DNA from: Bacteroidota bacterium
Lineage (GTDB): Bacteria; Bacteroidota; Bacteroidia; Chitinophagales; Chitinophagaceae
Direction of reading: 5' to 3'
NCBI GenBank assembly: GCA_023386235.1
Contig: JAEWKC010000007.1
Location: 13,223 to 77,222 of the forward strand
DNA: 64,000 nt
Part shown: positions 17,032 through 25,568 of the stretch, piece by piece
Position numbering within the stretch: position 1 is the first letter of the stretch
Layout: every line of letters begins with the position of its first letter
Notes under the pieces: model-generated
Told to the model about the DNA's origin: nothing
Databases searched by the model: none
What the model saw: only the letters and a program-made list of their open reading frames with translations
Made by a program: the position numbers and the translations under genes

Positions 17032-17907
17032 TTAATATAATTTTTCAATTCTTGATTTAAGATATTTTACCACGCTTCTGGTAGTGCTTATCCACGAAAT
17101 CAATACACCTAGAATGATTATTCCTGCAAATAACAATAAAGTAAGCGTGTTATCCTGTAAGCCCCTCAATTCGGGTAGCTGCCTGTAAGCCCACTGCATT
17201 ATTCCAAACAAAGCTACGCACGCTATCAGCGCGCTTATAAGACCGTTGATTATTGATCTTACTACGAGCGGTCGGGTAATAAATCTTCGGGTAGCGCCTA
17301 CCATTTGCATAGTCTTAATCAGGAAACGATTACTGTACATGGTAAGGCGAATTGTATTATCTATGCTTATTACTACTATTACAATCAATATAATGGCAAT
17401 AGCCAGAAATATAATACCTATTTGGGCTGCCCTTTCATTTACCGAACTGACCAATACTTTAGGATAAACCAGCTCCGATATTTGCGCACCATATAATTCT
17501 TTCAAAGATGTATTGATCTTGGCCAGGCTATCCGAATTTACATATGCTTCTCTGGCGTTAAAATCAATGCTTTCGGGCAAGGGGTTATAGTCCAAAATTT
17601 GTTCCCAATCTTCATTTCCTTCTTTATTCCATATTTCCTTGGCTTTGGCTTTATCTATGTATAGCACATCTTTAGCATAGGGTTGGGCTTTTACATGATT
17701 GACAATCAGATTAATAGAATCTTTATTTTCAGTCTGAAGATAGATGCTTACTTTAATATCTTCTTTCATTTTATTTCCTACTTGCTTAAAGTTGAGAAAT
17801 AAAAGCCCCATAATTCCTAAAATCAATAGTACCAGCGAAACTCCTATAATAGTAAACAGGGAGTTCACGCGGCGACTTTTGGTTCTTGTAACAATTTTTT
17901 CTTCCAT
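17032..17907 (-). CDS. ftsX: cell division protein FtsX
   Basis: About 291 residues from the ATG at 17907; an in-frame TTG eight codons upstream is a poorer start. Four membrane helices: one at the N-terminus ('SLFTIIGVSLVLLILGIMGLL'), three at the C-terminus, and an extracytoplasmic domain between helices 1 and 2. 'KTMQMVGATRRFITRPLVV' is the FtsX coupling motif that contacts the FtsE ATPase. With FtsE it activates cell-wall hydrolases at the septum. ftsE is not in this window, as is usual in Bacteroidota. Confidence 0.92.
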   Translation of the reverse strand: MEEKIVTRTKSRRVNSLFTIIGVSLVLLILGIMGLLFLNFKQVGNKMKEDIKVSIYLQTENKDSINLIVNHVKAQPYAKDVLYIDKAKAKEIWNKEGNEDWEQILDYNPLPESIDFNAREAYVNSDSLAKINTSLKELYGAQISELVYPKVLVSSVNERAAQIGIIFLAIAIILIVIVVISIDNTIRLTMYSNRFLIKTMQMVGATRRFITRPLVVRSIINGLISALIACVALFGIMQWAYRQLPELRGLQDNTLTLLLFAGIIILGVLISWISTTRSVVKYLKSRIEKLY

Positions 17908-17956
17908 TATATCTATGCTTAATCTCGGCAAATTTAATGTTTACGAGCTAATGATG

Positions 17957-17964
17957 TACATTTG
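17957..17964 (+). promoter_or_regulatory. candidate -7 promoter element of leuS
   Basis: TACATTTG matches TAnnTTTG exactly, in the divergent region between ftsX and leuS. It gives a leader of about 85 nt. Confidence 0.5.
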
Positions 17965-18053
17965 CATCAAATTTTTTTAAAATAATAAACACGGCTAAAG
18001 ATATAGGAAATAGACAATTATTCCTATATCACCGTTGATAATTTAATTTATAT

Positions 18054-21000
18054 ATGGAATACAATTTTCGCGATATAGAAAAAAAATGGCAACAGTACTG
18101 GGTAGAGACCAATGCCTATAAGATCAATAACGACAGTTCAAAACCCAAGTATTATGTGCTGGATATGTTTCCCTATCCAAGTGGCGCAGGTTTGCACGTG
18201 GGGCATCCGCTGGGGTATATTGCCAGTGATATTTTTGCCCGGTATAAAAGACTAAAAGGCTATAACGTACTCCACCCTATGGGTTATGACGCATTCGGAT
18301 TGCCCGCCGAACAATATGCCATAGAGCACGGCGTACACCCTGCGGTGAGTACTGCTAACAACATACAGACATTTGAAAAACAACTGAATAATATCGGTTT
18401 CTGTTACGACTGGTCAAGAAAAGTGAATACCAGCGATCCGGCCTATTATAAATGGACACAATGGATTTTTCTGCAGTTATTTAATAGCTGGTACAACAGG
18501 AAAATTGGTAAAGCTGAACCTATAAACACGCTGGAAAATATTTTCAGACAGGAAGGAAATAGCAATCATGAATGTCCCGGCGATGATACCGTAAAATTTA
18601 CCGCGAAGGAATGGCTGAACTATTCAGAGAAAGAGAAAGCCGACATCCTGATGCATTATCGTCTTTCCTATTGCGGCTATGGCGAAGTAAACTGGTGCGA
18701 AGCTTTAGGTACTGTTTTGGCAAATGATGAAGTTGTGAATGGTGTATCGGAAAGAGGCGGTCACCCGGTAGAAAAAAGAAAGTTGCGCCAATGGTATCTG
18801 CGCATTACCGAGTATGCCGACAGATTGCTGAAAGGCCTGGAAACAGTAGATTTTAGCGATGCCATGAAAGAAATGCAAACCAACTGGATCGGTAAAAGTT
18901 CCGGTGCGGAGATTGATTTCCTCATCCCCGGCCCTTCTCCAGAGGAGAAGGGAGATTTGCCCCAAGACATCTATACCATTGAACAAAAACTTAAAGCAAA
19001 CAATGCAAAGCTTTTTGAATTTGCGAAAACAAACCGAAAAAATGCAACAGAGGCAGAAGACAAATTATGGCAGGAATTACGCAATATAAATCATACTTAT
19101 AAATTCCGCAGGCAACATCCTATAGCAGATTTTATAGCCGATTTCGCCTGCCTAGAAGTAAAACTTATCGTAGAAGTAGATGGTGCATACCATACCATAG
19201 AAGATCAAATTATTACAGATAGCGAAAGAGATAAATACCTGGCTTATTTCGGTTATGAAACCATTCGTTTTACGAATCAACAGGTATTGGATAATACCGA
19301 AGAAGTGATCAAAAAAATTATTGAAAAATGCGACGCGCTAAAAGCTAAGCAAAGCCCGGCTTCAACTACTCACCTCTCCTTAAGGAGAGGGGACGGGGGT
19401 GAGATTCTCAGAGTTTATACTACCCGCCCAGATACCATATTCGGTGTAGACTTTATGGTAATAGCTCCCGAGCACGAGTTGGTTGAAGACATCACATCAT
19501 CTTCTCAAAAAGAAGAAGTAGAGAAATACATTGCTTACGTAAAAAGTCGCAGCGATCGTGAACGCATGGCTGAAAAGCGCATCACCGGCTGCTTTACAGG
19601 CGCGTATGCCGTCAATCCTTTTGACAAAACAAAGAAAATACCTATCTATATTTCTGAATATGTTTTGGCGGGTTACGGTACAGGCGCCATCATGGCAGTG
19701 CCTTGTGGCGACGAGCGGGATCATAAATTTGCCAGGCATTTCAATATCCCGATTACGAACATTATAGGTGATTACTATGACGGTGAAAATGCCAATCCTA
19801 CTAAAGATGCAGTTTTGCAAAACAGTGGTTTTCTCAATGGTATGGTAATGCGCGATGCAATTGATGTAGTTATCAATAAGCTGGAAGAAATGGGTATAGG
19901 CAAAAGAAAAACCAATTACCGCATGCGCGATGCGGCTTTCAGCCGGCAGCGTTATTGGGGCGAGCCCTTTCCTATCCTCTGGCGCGACGGCATCGCCTAT
20001 CCTTTAGAAGAAAAGGATCTTCCGTTGGAATTGCCCAAAGTAGACAGCTATGAACCCGGACCATCGGGCGAAGGCCCGCTGGCAAATATGGACGACTGGA
20101 AATTGCAATTCAACCAGGTGTGTGGTGGCGGATCAGATCAAATGATTTTAGAAACCAACACCATGCCCGGCTATGCAGGTTCATCGTGGTATTTTTTAAG
20201 ATATATGGATCCGCACAACGAGAAAGAGTTCGCTTCAAAACAAGCCACAGATTATTGGAACCAGGTAGATCTGTATATTGGTGGTACAGAGCATGCCGTA
20301 GGACATTTATTGTACTCCAGGATGTGGACCAAATTCTTGTATGATGTTGGAAAACTCAGCTTTGATGAACCTTACAGAAGATTGGTGAACCAGGGAATGA
20401 TACAGGGTTCAAGCCGTTTTGTGTACAGAGTGAGAGGTACAGAACAATTCGTTTCTGAAAACCTGAAAGACAACTACGAAACAGATAAAATACATGTAGA
20501 TGTAAATATGGTTGATGGTGTTGAGCTGGATATGGAAGCGTTTAAAAAATGGAAAAACGGCGAATATGCCAACGCGGAATTTATTTTGGAAAACGGAAAA
20601 TATATTTGCGGCGTAGAAGTTGAAAAAATGTCGAAATCAAAATTCAATACCGTAAACCCCGACGATCTGGTGGAACGCTTTGGTGCCGACACTTTCCGTA
20701 TGTATGAAATGTTCTTAGGCCCTGTGGAGCAAAGCAAACCCTGGGATACCAAAGGTATTGAAGGTGTACATCGTTTTATAAAGAAATTATGGAGACTGTT
20801 TTATAAAGAAACAACTTCCGGGGGCGAAGCCATCTGGACAGATGAACCCCCAACCGATAATGACCTGAAAATATTACATAAAACCATTCAAAAAATAGAA
20901 AGCGATACCGAAAGGTTTTCATTTAATACCGCAGTTTCTGCATTTATGGTTTGCATAAATGAATTGACAGATGCCAAATGCACTAAAAAAGCAATTCTTG

Positions 21001-21317
21001 AAAATGTACTGATTCTGCTTGCGCCCTATGCGCCGCATGTTGCAGAAGAGCTATGGCATGCTTTGGGCAACCAAACATCAGTATTAGATGCCGCCTATCC
21101 GGTTTTTGAAGAGAAATACATTAAAGAATCTTCCAAAGAATATCCTGTAAGTATCAATGGTAAAGTGCGCACAAATATTCCTATTTCATTAGAAGCTACA
21201 CAACAGGAAGTACAGGATATAGTTTTAAAAAATGAAATTGTACAAAAATGGATGGATGGAAAGCCGATGAAAAAGCTCATTTATGTAAAAGGGAAAATGA
21301 TTAATGTGGTTGTATAA
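18054..21317 (+). CDS. leuS: leucyl-tRNA synthetase with in-frame DUF559 endonuclease insertion
   Basis: 1087 residues; the family is usually 850-950. Charges tRNA-Leu in the cytoplasm. Class I motifs are intact: HVGH at 48-51 and KMSKS at 858-862. The editing domain has 'TTRPDT' (456-461) and 'MAVPCGDERD'. The C-terminal anticodon-binding and tail regions are present. Residues 290-450 are foreign: a complete DUF559/Vsr-like nuclease domain bounded by inverted repeats, inserted between 'GAEIDF' and 'ILRVYTTRPDT', at the first beta-hairpin of the editing domain. Without it the protein would be about 926 residues, a normal size. The frame is kept, so the enzyme is presumably functional; whether the inserted domain is also active is unknown. 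Confidence 0.95.
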   Translation: MEYNFRDIEKKWQQYWVETNAYKINNDSSKPKYYVLDMFPYPSGAGLHVGHPLGYIASDIFARYKRLKGYNVLHPMGYDAFGLPAEQYAIEHGVHPAVSTANNIQTFEKQLNNIGFCYDWSRKVNTSDPAYYKWTQWIFLQLFNSWYNRKIGKAEPINTLENIFRQEGNSNHECPGDDTVKFTAKEWLNYSEKEKADILMHYRLSYCGYGEVNWCEALGTVLANDEVVNGVSERGGHPVEKRKLRQWYLRITEYADRLLKGLETVDFSDAMKEMQTNWIGKSSGAEIDFLIPGPSPEEKGDLPQDIYTIEQKLKANNAKLFEFAKTNRKNATEAEDKLWQELRNINHTYKFRRQHPIADFIADFACLEVKLIVEVDGAYHTIEDQIITDSERDKYLAYFGYETIRFTNQQVLDNTEEVIKKIIEKCDALKAKQSPASTTHLSLRRGDGGEILRVYTTRPDTIFGVDFMVIAPEHELVEDITSSSQKEEVEKYIAYVKSRSDRERMAEKRITGCFTGAYAVNPFDKTKKIPIYISEYVLAGYGTGAIMAVPCGDERDHKFARHFNIPITNIIGDYYDGENANPTKDAVLQNSGFLNGMVMRDAIDVVINKLEEMGIGKRKTNYRMRDAAFSRQRYWGEPFPILWRDGIAYPLEEKDLPLELPKVDSYEPGPSGEGPLANMDDWKLQFNQVCGGGSDQMILETNTMPGYAGSSWYFLRYMDPHNEKEFASKQATDYWNQVDLYIGGTEHAVGHLLYSRMWTKFLYDVGKLSFDEPYRRLVNQGMIQGSSRFVYRVRGTEQFVSENLKDNYETDKIHVDVNMVDGVELDMEAFKKWKNGEYANAEFILENGKYICGVEVEKMSKSKFNTVNPDDLVERFGADTFRMYEMFLGPVEQSKPWDTKGIEGVHRFIKKLWRLFYKETTSGGEAIWTDEPPTDNDLKILHKTIQKIESDTERFSFNTAVSAFMVCINELTDAKCTKKAILENVLILLAPYAPHVAEELWHALGNQTSVLDAAYPVFEEKYIKESSKEYPVSINGKVRTNIPISLEATQQEVQDIVLKNEIVQKWMDGKPMKKLIYVKGKMINVVV
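18921..18940 (+). repeat. left inverted repeat of the leuS element
   Basis: CTCATCCCCGGCCCTTCTCC. It matches the reverse complement of 19384-19403 at 17 of 20 positions. It also forms its own perfect hairpin, CCCTTCTCC-AGA-GGAGAAGGG (18932-18952). Confidence 0.8.
19384..19403 (-). repeat. right inverted repeat of the leuS element
   Basis: On the minus strand CTCACCCCCGTCCCCTCTCC, 17/20 identical to the left repeat. It also overlaps a perfect palindrome, CCTCTCCTTAAGGAGAGG (19373-19390). Confidence 0.8.
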
Positions 21318-21396
21318 TTTTATAGCTTTTAAATTTATTTGGCAGGATATTAGAGGCTATACTACTATTATTTTTTAATCTTAAAACTAATTTATC

Positions 21397-21612
21397 ATGT
21401 CAATAGTAAAAGTAATCGAAGTAATAGCGTCATCTCCTAACAGCTTTGATGAAGCAGTAAAAAATTGTGTGGCAGAAGTATCTAAAACCGTTCACAACAT
21501 TGACTCGGTGTATGTAAAAGATATGAAATGCCATATAAAGGATGGAAAAATCGACTCTTACGGTGTTATATGTAAAGTGGCTTTCAGAGTAGACGGAGCA
21601 AGAGTGGAATAA
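21397..21612 (+). CDS. dodecin family flavin-binding protein
   Basis: 71 residues, the usual dodecin length. The sequence 'VIEVIASSPNSFDEAVKNCV' and the beta-strand 'GVICKVAFRVDGARVE' match the family. Dodecins form 12-mers that store or buffer flavins in the cytoplasm. The usual flavin-stacking Trp is not obvious ('NIDSVYVKDMKCHI'), so ligand preference may differ. It lies 80 bp after leuS and may be read from its own promoter. Confidence 0.85.
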   Translation: MSIVKVIEVIASSPNSFDEAVKNCVAEVSKTVHNIDSVYVKDMKCHIKDGKIDSYGVICKVAFRVDGARVE

Positions 21613-21719
21613 TGTACATATTTTTCTAACTTATTATTTTCAAGATGGAACAAATTGTTTCATCTTTTTTATTTTACTATAATAAATTCGTAAATTGCTA
21701 GATATAAATTATATGAACA

Positions 21720-23015
21720 ATGAAACATTTACCAATAGACAACAAACTTTTCATAGAGAATAGAAAACGTTTTACGAAAGAACTTAAAAGAAGCAGCATA
21801 GCCATTTTTAATAGTAATGATGAAGTGCCCAACAATGGCGATCAGATTTACAAATTCGTCCAAAACAGTGATCTGTATTGGCTTACAGGAATTGAGCAGG
21901 AAGATAGCATGCTGATAATCAATCCTGATAATCCCGAAAAAAAATATAGAGAAGTTTTAATATTGGTACGTCCCAACGAAATGAAAGAAAAATGGGACGG
22001 CAAAAGATTACGCATTGAAGAGGCTCAAAAAATTTCGGGAATAGAAACAATTGTGTGGTTAGACAGTCTGGATCCTTTATTACAAAAATGGGTGCACGGC
22101 GTAGAAAATATTTATTTAAACAGCAATGAAAATGACAGAAGAGGTGTACAATTAGCTACCAGAGATTATCGCTATATTCAGGAAATGAAAACAAGATTTC
22201 CTTTGCACAATTTCCTGCGCGCCGCACCTATCCTTAAAGCACTGCGTTCTGTAAAAACCAAGTACGAAATTGAAGTTACACAGATAGCTGTTGACATTAC
22301 CGAAAAAGCATTCAAAAGAATACTCCAGTTTATAAAGCCAGGAGTGTATGAATATGAAATTGAAGCGGAAGTTATGCACGAATTTTTGCGCAACCGCGCC
22401 AGTGGAGAAGCCTATGGCGGCATCTTTGCCAGTGGAGACAGGGCAAGAACCTTGCACTATGTATCTAACAATGAATTGTGCAAAAGCGGAGAAGTGATTC
22501 TAATGGATTTTGGCGCTAAGTACGGCGGTTATAGTGCAGACCTTTCCCGCTCGGTGCCTGTAAGCGGCATCTTTACAAAACGTCAAAAAGAAGTATACAA
22601 TGCCTGCCTTAACATTCACAAATTCTGCGCTGCTTATTTAAAGCCAGGAGTTACTTTAGGAGAATATCACGAAAAAGTGGGCGACGAAGCTACCAAACAG
22701 TTTATAAAACTGGGACTGCTCACTAAGAATGATGTAAAGAATGAAGATAAAGATAATCGTGCTTACAGGAAATATTTATATCATGGTATCTCGCACCATT
22801 TAGGTGTAGATGTACATGATCTGGGACCTTCTTTTACCGAAAAAATACCGGAAGGAAGTTTACTTACCATTGAGCCGGGTATTTACATTGAAGATGAACA
22901 ACTGGGCATTCGCATTGAAAATAATTACTGGATCAAAAGATCCGGCAATGTAGATTTAATGAAGACATTCCCCATTACAGCAGAAGAAATTGAAGCAGCC
23001 ATGAAGCAGAAGTAA
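21720..23015 (+). CDS. pepP: Xaa-Pro aminopeptidase (M24B)
   Basis: 431 residues. The N-terminal creatinase-like domain (1-165) contains 'NSDLYWLTGIEQEDSMLII'. The C-terminal pita-bread metallopeptidase has its metal ligands in 'ILMDFGAKYGGYSADLSRS' (two Asp), 'YHGISHHLGVDVHD' (His), 'LTIEPGIYIEDE' (Glu) and 'GIRIENNYWI' (Glu). It releases N-terminal residues that precede proline. No signal peptide, so cytoplasmic. Its end is 5 bp from the convergent exporter gene. Confidence 0.93.
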   Translation: MKHLPIDNKLFIENRKRFTKELKRSSIAIFNSNDEVPNNGDQIYKFVQNSDLYWLTGIEQEDSMLIINPDNPEKKYREVLILVRPNEMKEKWDGKRLRIEEAQKISGIETIVWLDSLDPLLQKWVHGVENIYLNSNENDRRGVQLATRDYRYIQEMKTRFPLHNFLRAAPILKALRSVKTKYEIEVTQIAVDITEKAFKRILQFIKPGVYEYEIEAEVMHEFLRNRASGEAYGGIFASGDRARTLHYVSNNELCKSGEVILMDFGAKYGGYSADLSRSVPVSGIFTKRQKEVYNACLNIHKFCAAYLKPGVTLGEYHEKVGDEATKQFIKLGLLTKNDVKNEDKDNRAYRKYLYHGISHHLGVDVHDLGPSFTEKIPEGSLLTIEPGIYIEDEQLGIRIENNYWIKRSGNVDLMKTFPITAEEIEAAMKQK

Positions 23016-23020
23016 AAATA

Positions 23021-24832
23021 TTATTTCACTTCCTGCATTTCTACCAGTCGGCGGTAGTTGCCGTTTTCTATTTGCATAAGTTGTTCGTGTGTGCCACGTT
23101 CTACAATGCTGCCTTTGCTTAGTACAATAATTTCATCGGCATTGCGTATGGTGCTCAGTCTGTGCGCTATCACTATTGATGTTCTGTTTTGCGTCATATT
23201 ATTAATGGCGTCCTGCACCAGTCTTTCGCTTTCAGTATCCAGCGAAGAAGTAGCTTCATCCAATATAAGTATGGGCGGGTTGTTAAGCACAGCACGCGCG
23301 ATAGTTAAGCGTTGTTTTTCTCCGCCGCTGAGTTTGCTGCCCCTGTCGCCGATATTGGTATCGTAGCCTTCTTCTTTCTGCATGATAAAATTATGCGCAT
23401 TGGCTATTTTAGCGGCATGGATGATGCTTTCTCTGGTAGCATCAGGATTACCTAAAGCGATGTTGTTGGCTATGGTATCATTAAATAGAATAGGCTCTTG
23501 CGTTACAATGCTCATCTGTTTTCTTACCGATTTCAATTCATAATCCTTAATATTTTCTCCATCCAATAATACTTCGCCGGCTGTAACGTCGTGAAAGCGG
23601 GGAATTAAATCTGCCAGTGTAGACTTTCCCGCGCCGGAAGATCCAACCAGGGCTACCGTTTTGCCCTTTTGTATTTCAAGGTGAATGTTTTCCAGAATTT
23701 TAAATTCGTCATAAGAAAATTGAACATTCTTAAATTCTATTTTTTCTTTAAAATCTTCCATCACTATACCGTTTACGTTGTCATCTACGGTACTTGTGGC
23801 GTTTAAAACATCTTCAATTCTGGTAATGGCAGCAGAACCCTTATTCAAATTGCTGAATGTGGTGCTTAAAGATTTTATAGGATTAATAATATTGTAAAAA
23901 ACTGCCAGATAAGTAAAGAATGTAGAAGCTTCCAGGTCAATACTCCTGTTTAAAATAAGCCTTCCGCCAAAATACAAAATCAATACAAAAACCATCACCC
24001 CTAAAAATTCAGACATGGGTGATGCCATATCTCTTCTTCTGGAAATTTTATTTTTTACAAACAGCAATTCATTGTTTACTTTATTGAATTTAGTGTTTAA
24101 AATACTTTCTACGTTAAAAGCTTTTATTACACGCAAACCATTCAGTGTTTCGTCCAGTATAGATAAAGATTCCGCCTGTTTTAAAGCCGCCTCGTTGGAT
24201 TGCTTCTTTAGAGCTCTTGAAATACGGCCCAATATAAACCCTACTATGGGCAAGCATATCAAAATACCAATGGTAAGCTGTGGACTTAAATAAATTAAAA
24301 AAGCAAGTGTAAGCAATATAGTGAGCGGGTCTCTCACCCATCCTTCCAAAACCCCTACCACAGAGCCTTCCACTTCATTTACATCATTGGTAACGCGGCT
24401 AATAAGATCACCTTTTCGTTTTTCTGTAAAATAGCTGATGGGTAATTGTAAAATTTTGTTGTATAATTCCGAGCGAAACTTGGTGACTACGGTATTCTTT
24501 AAAGGATTTAAAATATATACAGATAAATAAAGAAAAAGATTTTTTAAAAAAATAGCAATGATCAATGTAATGCAAATAATCAATAACAAATCTACGTTGG
24601 AACGCACCGCCACAAAATCTACTATACGCAATCGCCAGTTTTCTATCAGGCTATATTTGGAAGGCTCAGAAAAGAGATCTGTATTTTCTAAAAAAATAAG
24701 ATCGAAGAATGGTTTCAACATTCCAAAACTTGCCAAGGCAAAGATGATAGAAAGTACTGTACAAATAAAATACAGCACAATTTTTCCTTTATAATCTTTT
24801 AAATAATGAAATACTCTTGAATATTTATTCAT
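23021..24832 (-). CDS. MsbA-like ABC exporter (fused permease-ATPase)
   Basis: 603 residues. An N-terminal six-helix exporter domain (1-330) is followed by an ATPase domain with Walker A 'GSSGAGKST', Q-loop 'SIVTQEPILFNDTI', signature 'LSGGEKQRLTIARA', Walker B 'ILILDEATSSLD' and switch His 'VIAHRLSTI'. This half-transporter type flips lipids or exports drugs as a homodimer. It resembles lipid A flippase MsbA, but substrate cannot be told from sequence alone. No partner gene is adjacent. Confidence 0.88.
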   Translation of the reverse strand: MNKYSRVFHYLKDYKGKIVLYFICTVLSIIFALASFGMLKPFFDLIFLENTDLFSEPSKYSLIENWRLRIVDFVAVRSNVDLLLIICITLIIAIFLKNLFLYLSVYILNPLKNTVVTKFRSELYNKILQLPISYFTEKRKGDLISRVTNDVNEVEGSVVGVLEGWVRDPLTILLTLAFLIYLSPQLTIGILICLPIVGFILGRISRALKKQSNEAALKQAESLSILDETLNGLRVIKAFNVESILNTKFNKVNNELLFVKNKISRRRDMASPMSEFLGVMVFVLILYFGGRLILNRSIDLEASTFFTYLAVFYNIINPIKSLSTTFSNLNKGSAAITRIEDVLNATSTVDDNVNGIVMEDFKEKIEFKNVQFSYDEFKILENIHLEIQKGKTVALVGSSGAGKSTLADLIPRFHDVTAGEVLLDGENIKDYELKSVRKQMSIVTQEPILFNDTIANNIALGNPDATRESIIHAAKIANAHNFIMQKEEGYDTNIGDRGSKLSGGEKQRLTIARAVLNNPPILILDEATSSLDTESERLVQDAINNMTQNRTSIVIAHRLSTIRNADEIIVLSKGSIVERGTHEQLMQIENGNYRRLVEMQEVK

Positions 24833-25170
24833 CTACGTTAATTGACTTCTGAACGGGCAAAGATAAATGATAAATTGTGAGTAGAGAATTATGTTTTGTA
24901 ACTATTACCCCCGGAAAAGATAAAAATATTATGAAAAAACAACTTGAAAATATATTTCGTATTCCATAACCTTAGATAACTTTCAGACTGAAAAAAATTT
25001 AAAAAATAGCTGCGAGTTTATAACTATTGCTTTCTGCAAACTGTATTTGTATATAAATTTACAACTTTCAAACTTTGTCAGGGATTTTTATTTATGCGCT
25101 GCTATCTATCGTTAATATTGAGGCTTTTTCGTTATAAATCGTTACTTTTACAGTCATTAATTTTATACAA
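24833..25170. other. 338-bp intergenic region with candidate rbfA promoter
   Basis: Lies between the divergent exporter and rbfA genes and holds no convincing gene. A promoter-like pair is seen on the plus strand: TTG at 25118-25120 and TACTTTTA at 25143-25150 (22-base spacer, last base off consensus). A second, weaker pair is TTG at 25047 with AAACTTTG at 25070. AT-rich; no hairpin terminator. Confidence 0.4.
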
Positions 25171-25545
25171 ATGGAAGAAGGTAAAAGACAAAAACAGGTG
25201 GCCGGTTTAATGCAGCAGGAGCTCAATGAAGTATTTCGTTACTTGGGTTTAAATATGCTGCACGGCGGAATGGTTTCCATTGCTAATGTAAAAGTTACGC
25301 CTGACTTATTGGAATGCAGAGTTTATATAAGCTTTTTTAAGATTGAAGATAAAGAGAAAGCATTAAAGACAATTCAGCAAAAAGAATGGGAAATAAAAAA
25401 AGAACTTTCAGCAAGAATTAAAAATCAGGTGCGCAGAATACCCCTGCTGAAATTTTATGAAGACGATACGCTTGAATATGTGTACAAGATGGAGGAACTG
25501 TTGGATAAAATAAAAAAAGAAGACGACAATAATCCTGCTGAATAA
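25171..25545 (+). CDS. rbfA: 30S ribosome-binding factor A
   Basis: 124 residues. It has 'RQKQVAGLMQQELNEVF' at the N-terminus, 'GGMVSIANVKVTPDLLECRVYIS' (the RbfA KH-like core) and 'VRRIPLLKFYEDDTLEY' near the C-terminus, as in the family. It aids maturation of the 16S rRNA 5' end and cold adaptation. It is followed 23 bp later by the LolC/E-like permease, a pairing common in Bacteroidota. Confidence 0.92.
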   Translation: MEEGKRQKQVAGLMQQELNEVFRYLGLNMLHGGMVSIANVKVTPDLLECRVYISFFKIEDKEKALKTIQQKEWEIKKELSARIKNQVRRIPLLKFYEDDTLEYVYKMEELLDKIKKEDDNNPAE

Positions 25546-25568
25546 TAACCTCTTCATCTTCCGAAGCT

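Larger units (their letters stand above)
18921..19403 (+). mobile_element. in-frame DUF559 endonuclease element inside leuS
   Basis: 483 bp, exactly 161 codons, open in the leuS frame. Boundaries are set by imperfect inverted repeats at each end. It encodes 'ATEAEDKLWQELRN', 'FRRQHPIADFIADFACLE', 'VEVDG' and 'LAYFGYETIRF', the full DUF559 pattern (PD-(D/E)XK nuclease related to Vsr). Likely catalytic residues are Asp363 and Glu374-Val-Asp376 in leuS numbering. There is no Met codon in this frame, so there is no ordinary independent start. Element identity is inferred from the repeats and the family; movement has not been shown. Confidence 0.75.

Noticed and set aside
18921..19403. Intein in leuS
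   Set aside because: No Cys/Ser at the junction, no His-Asn at the end and no intein blocks; the inserted domain is DUF559 only.
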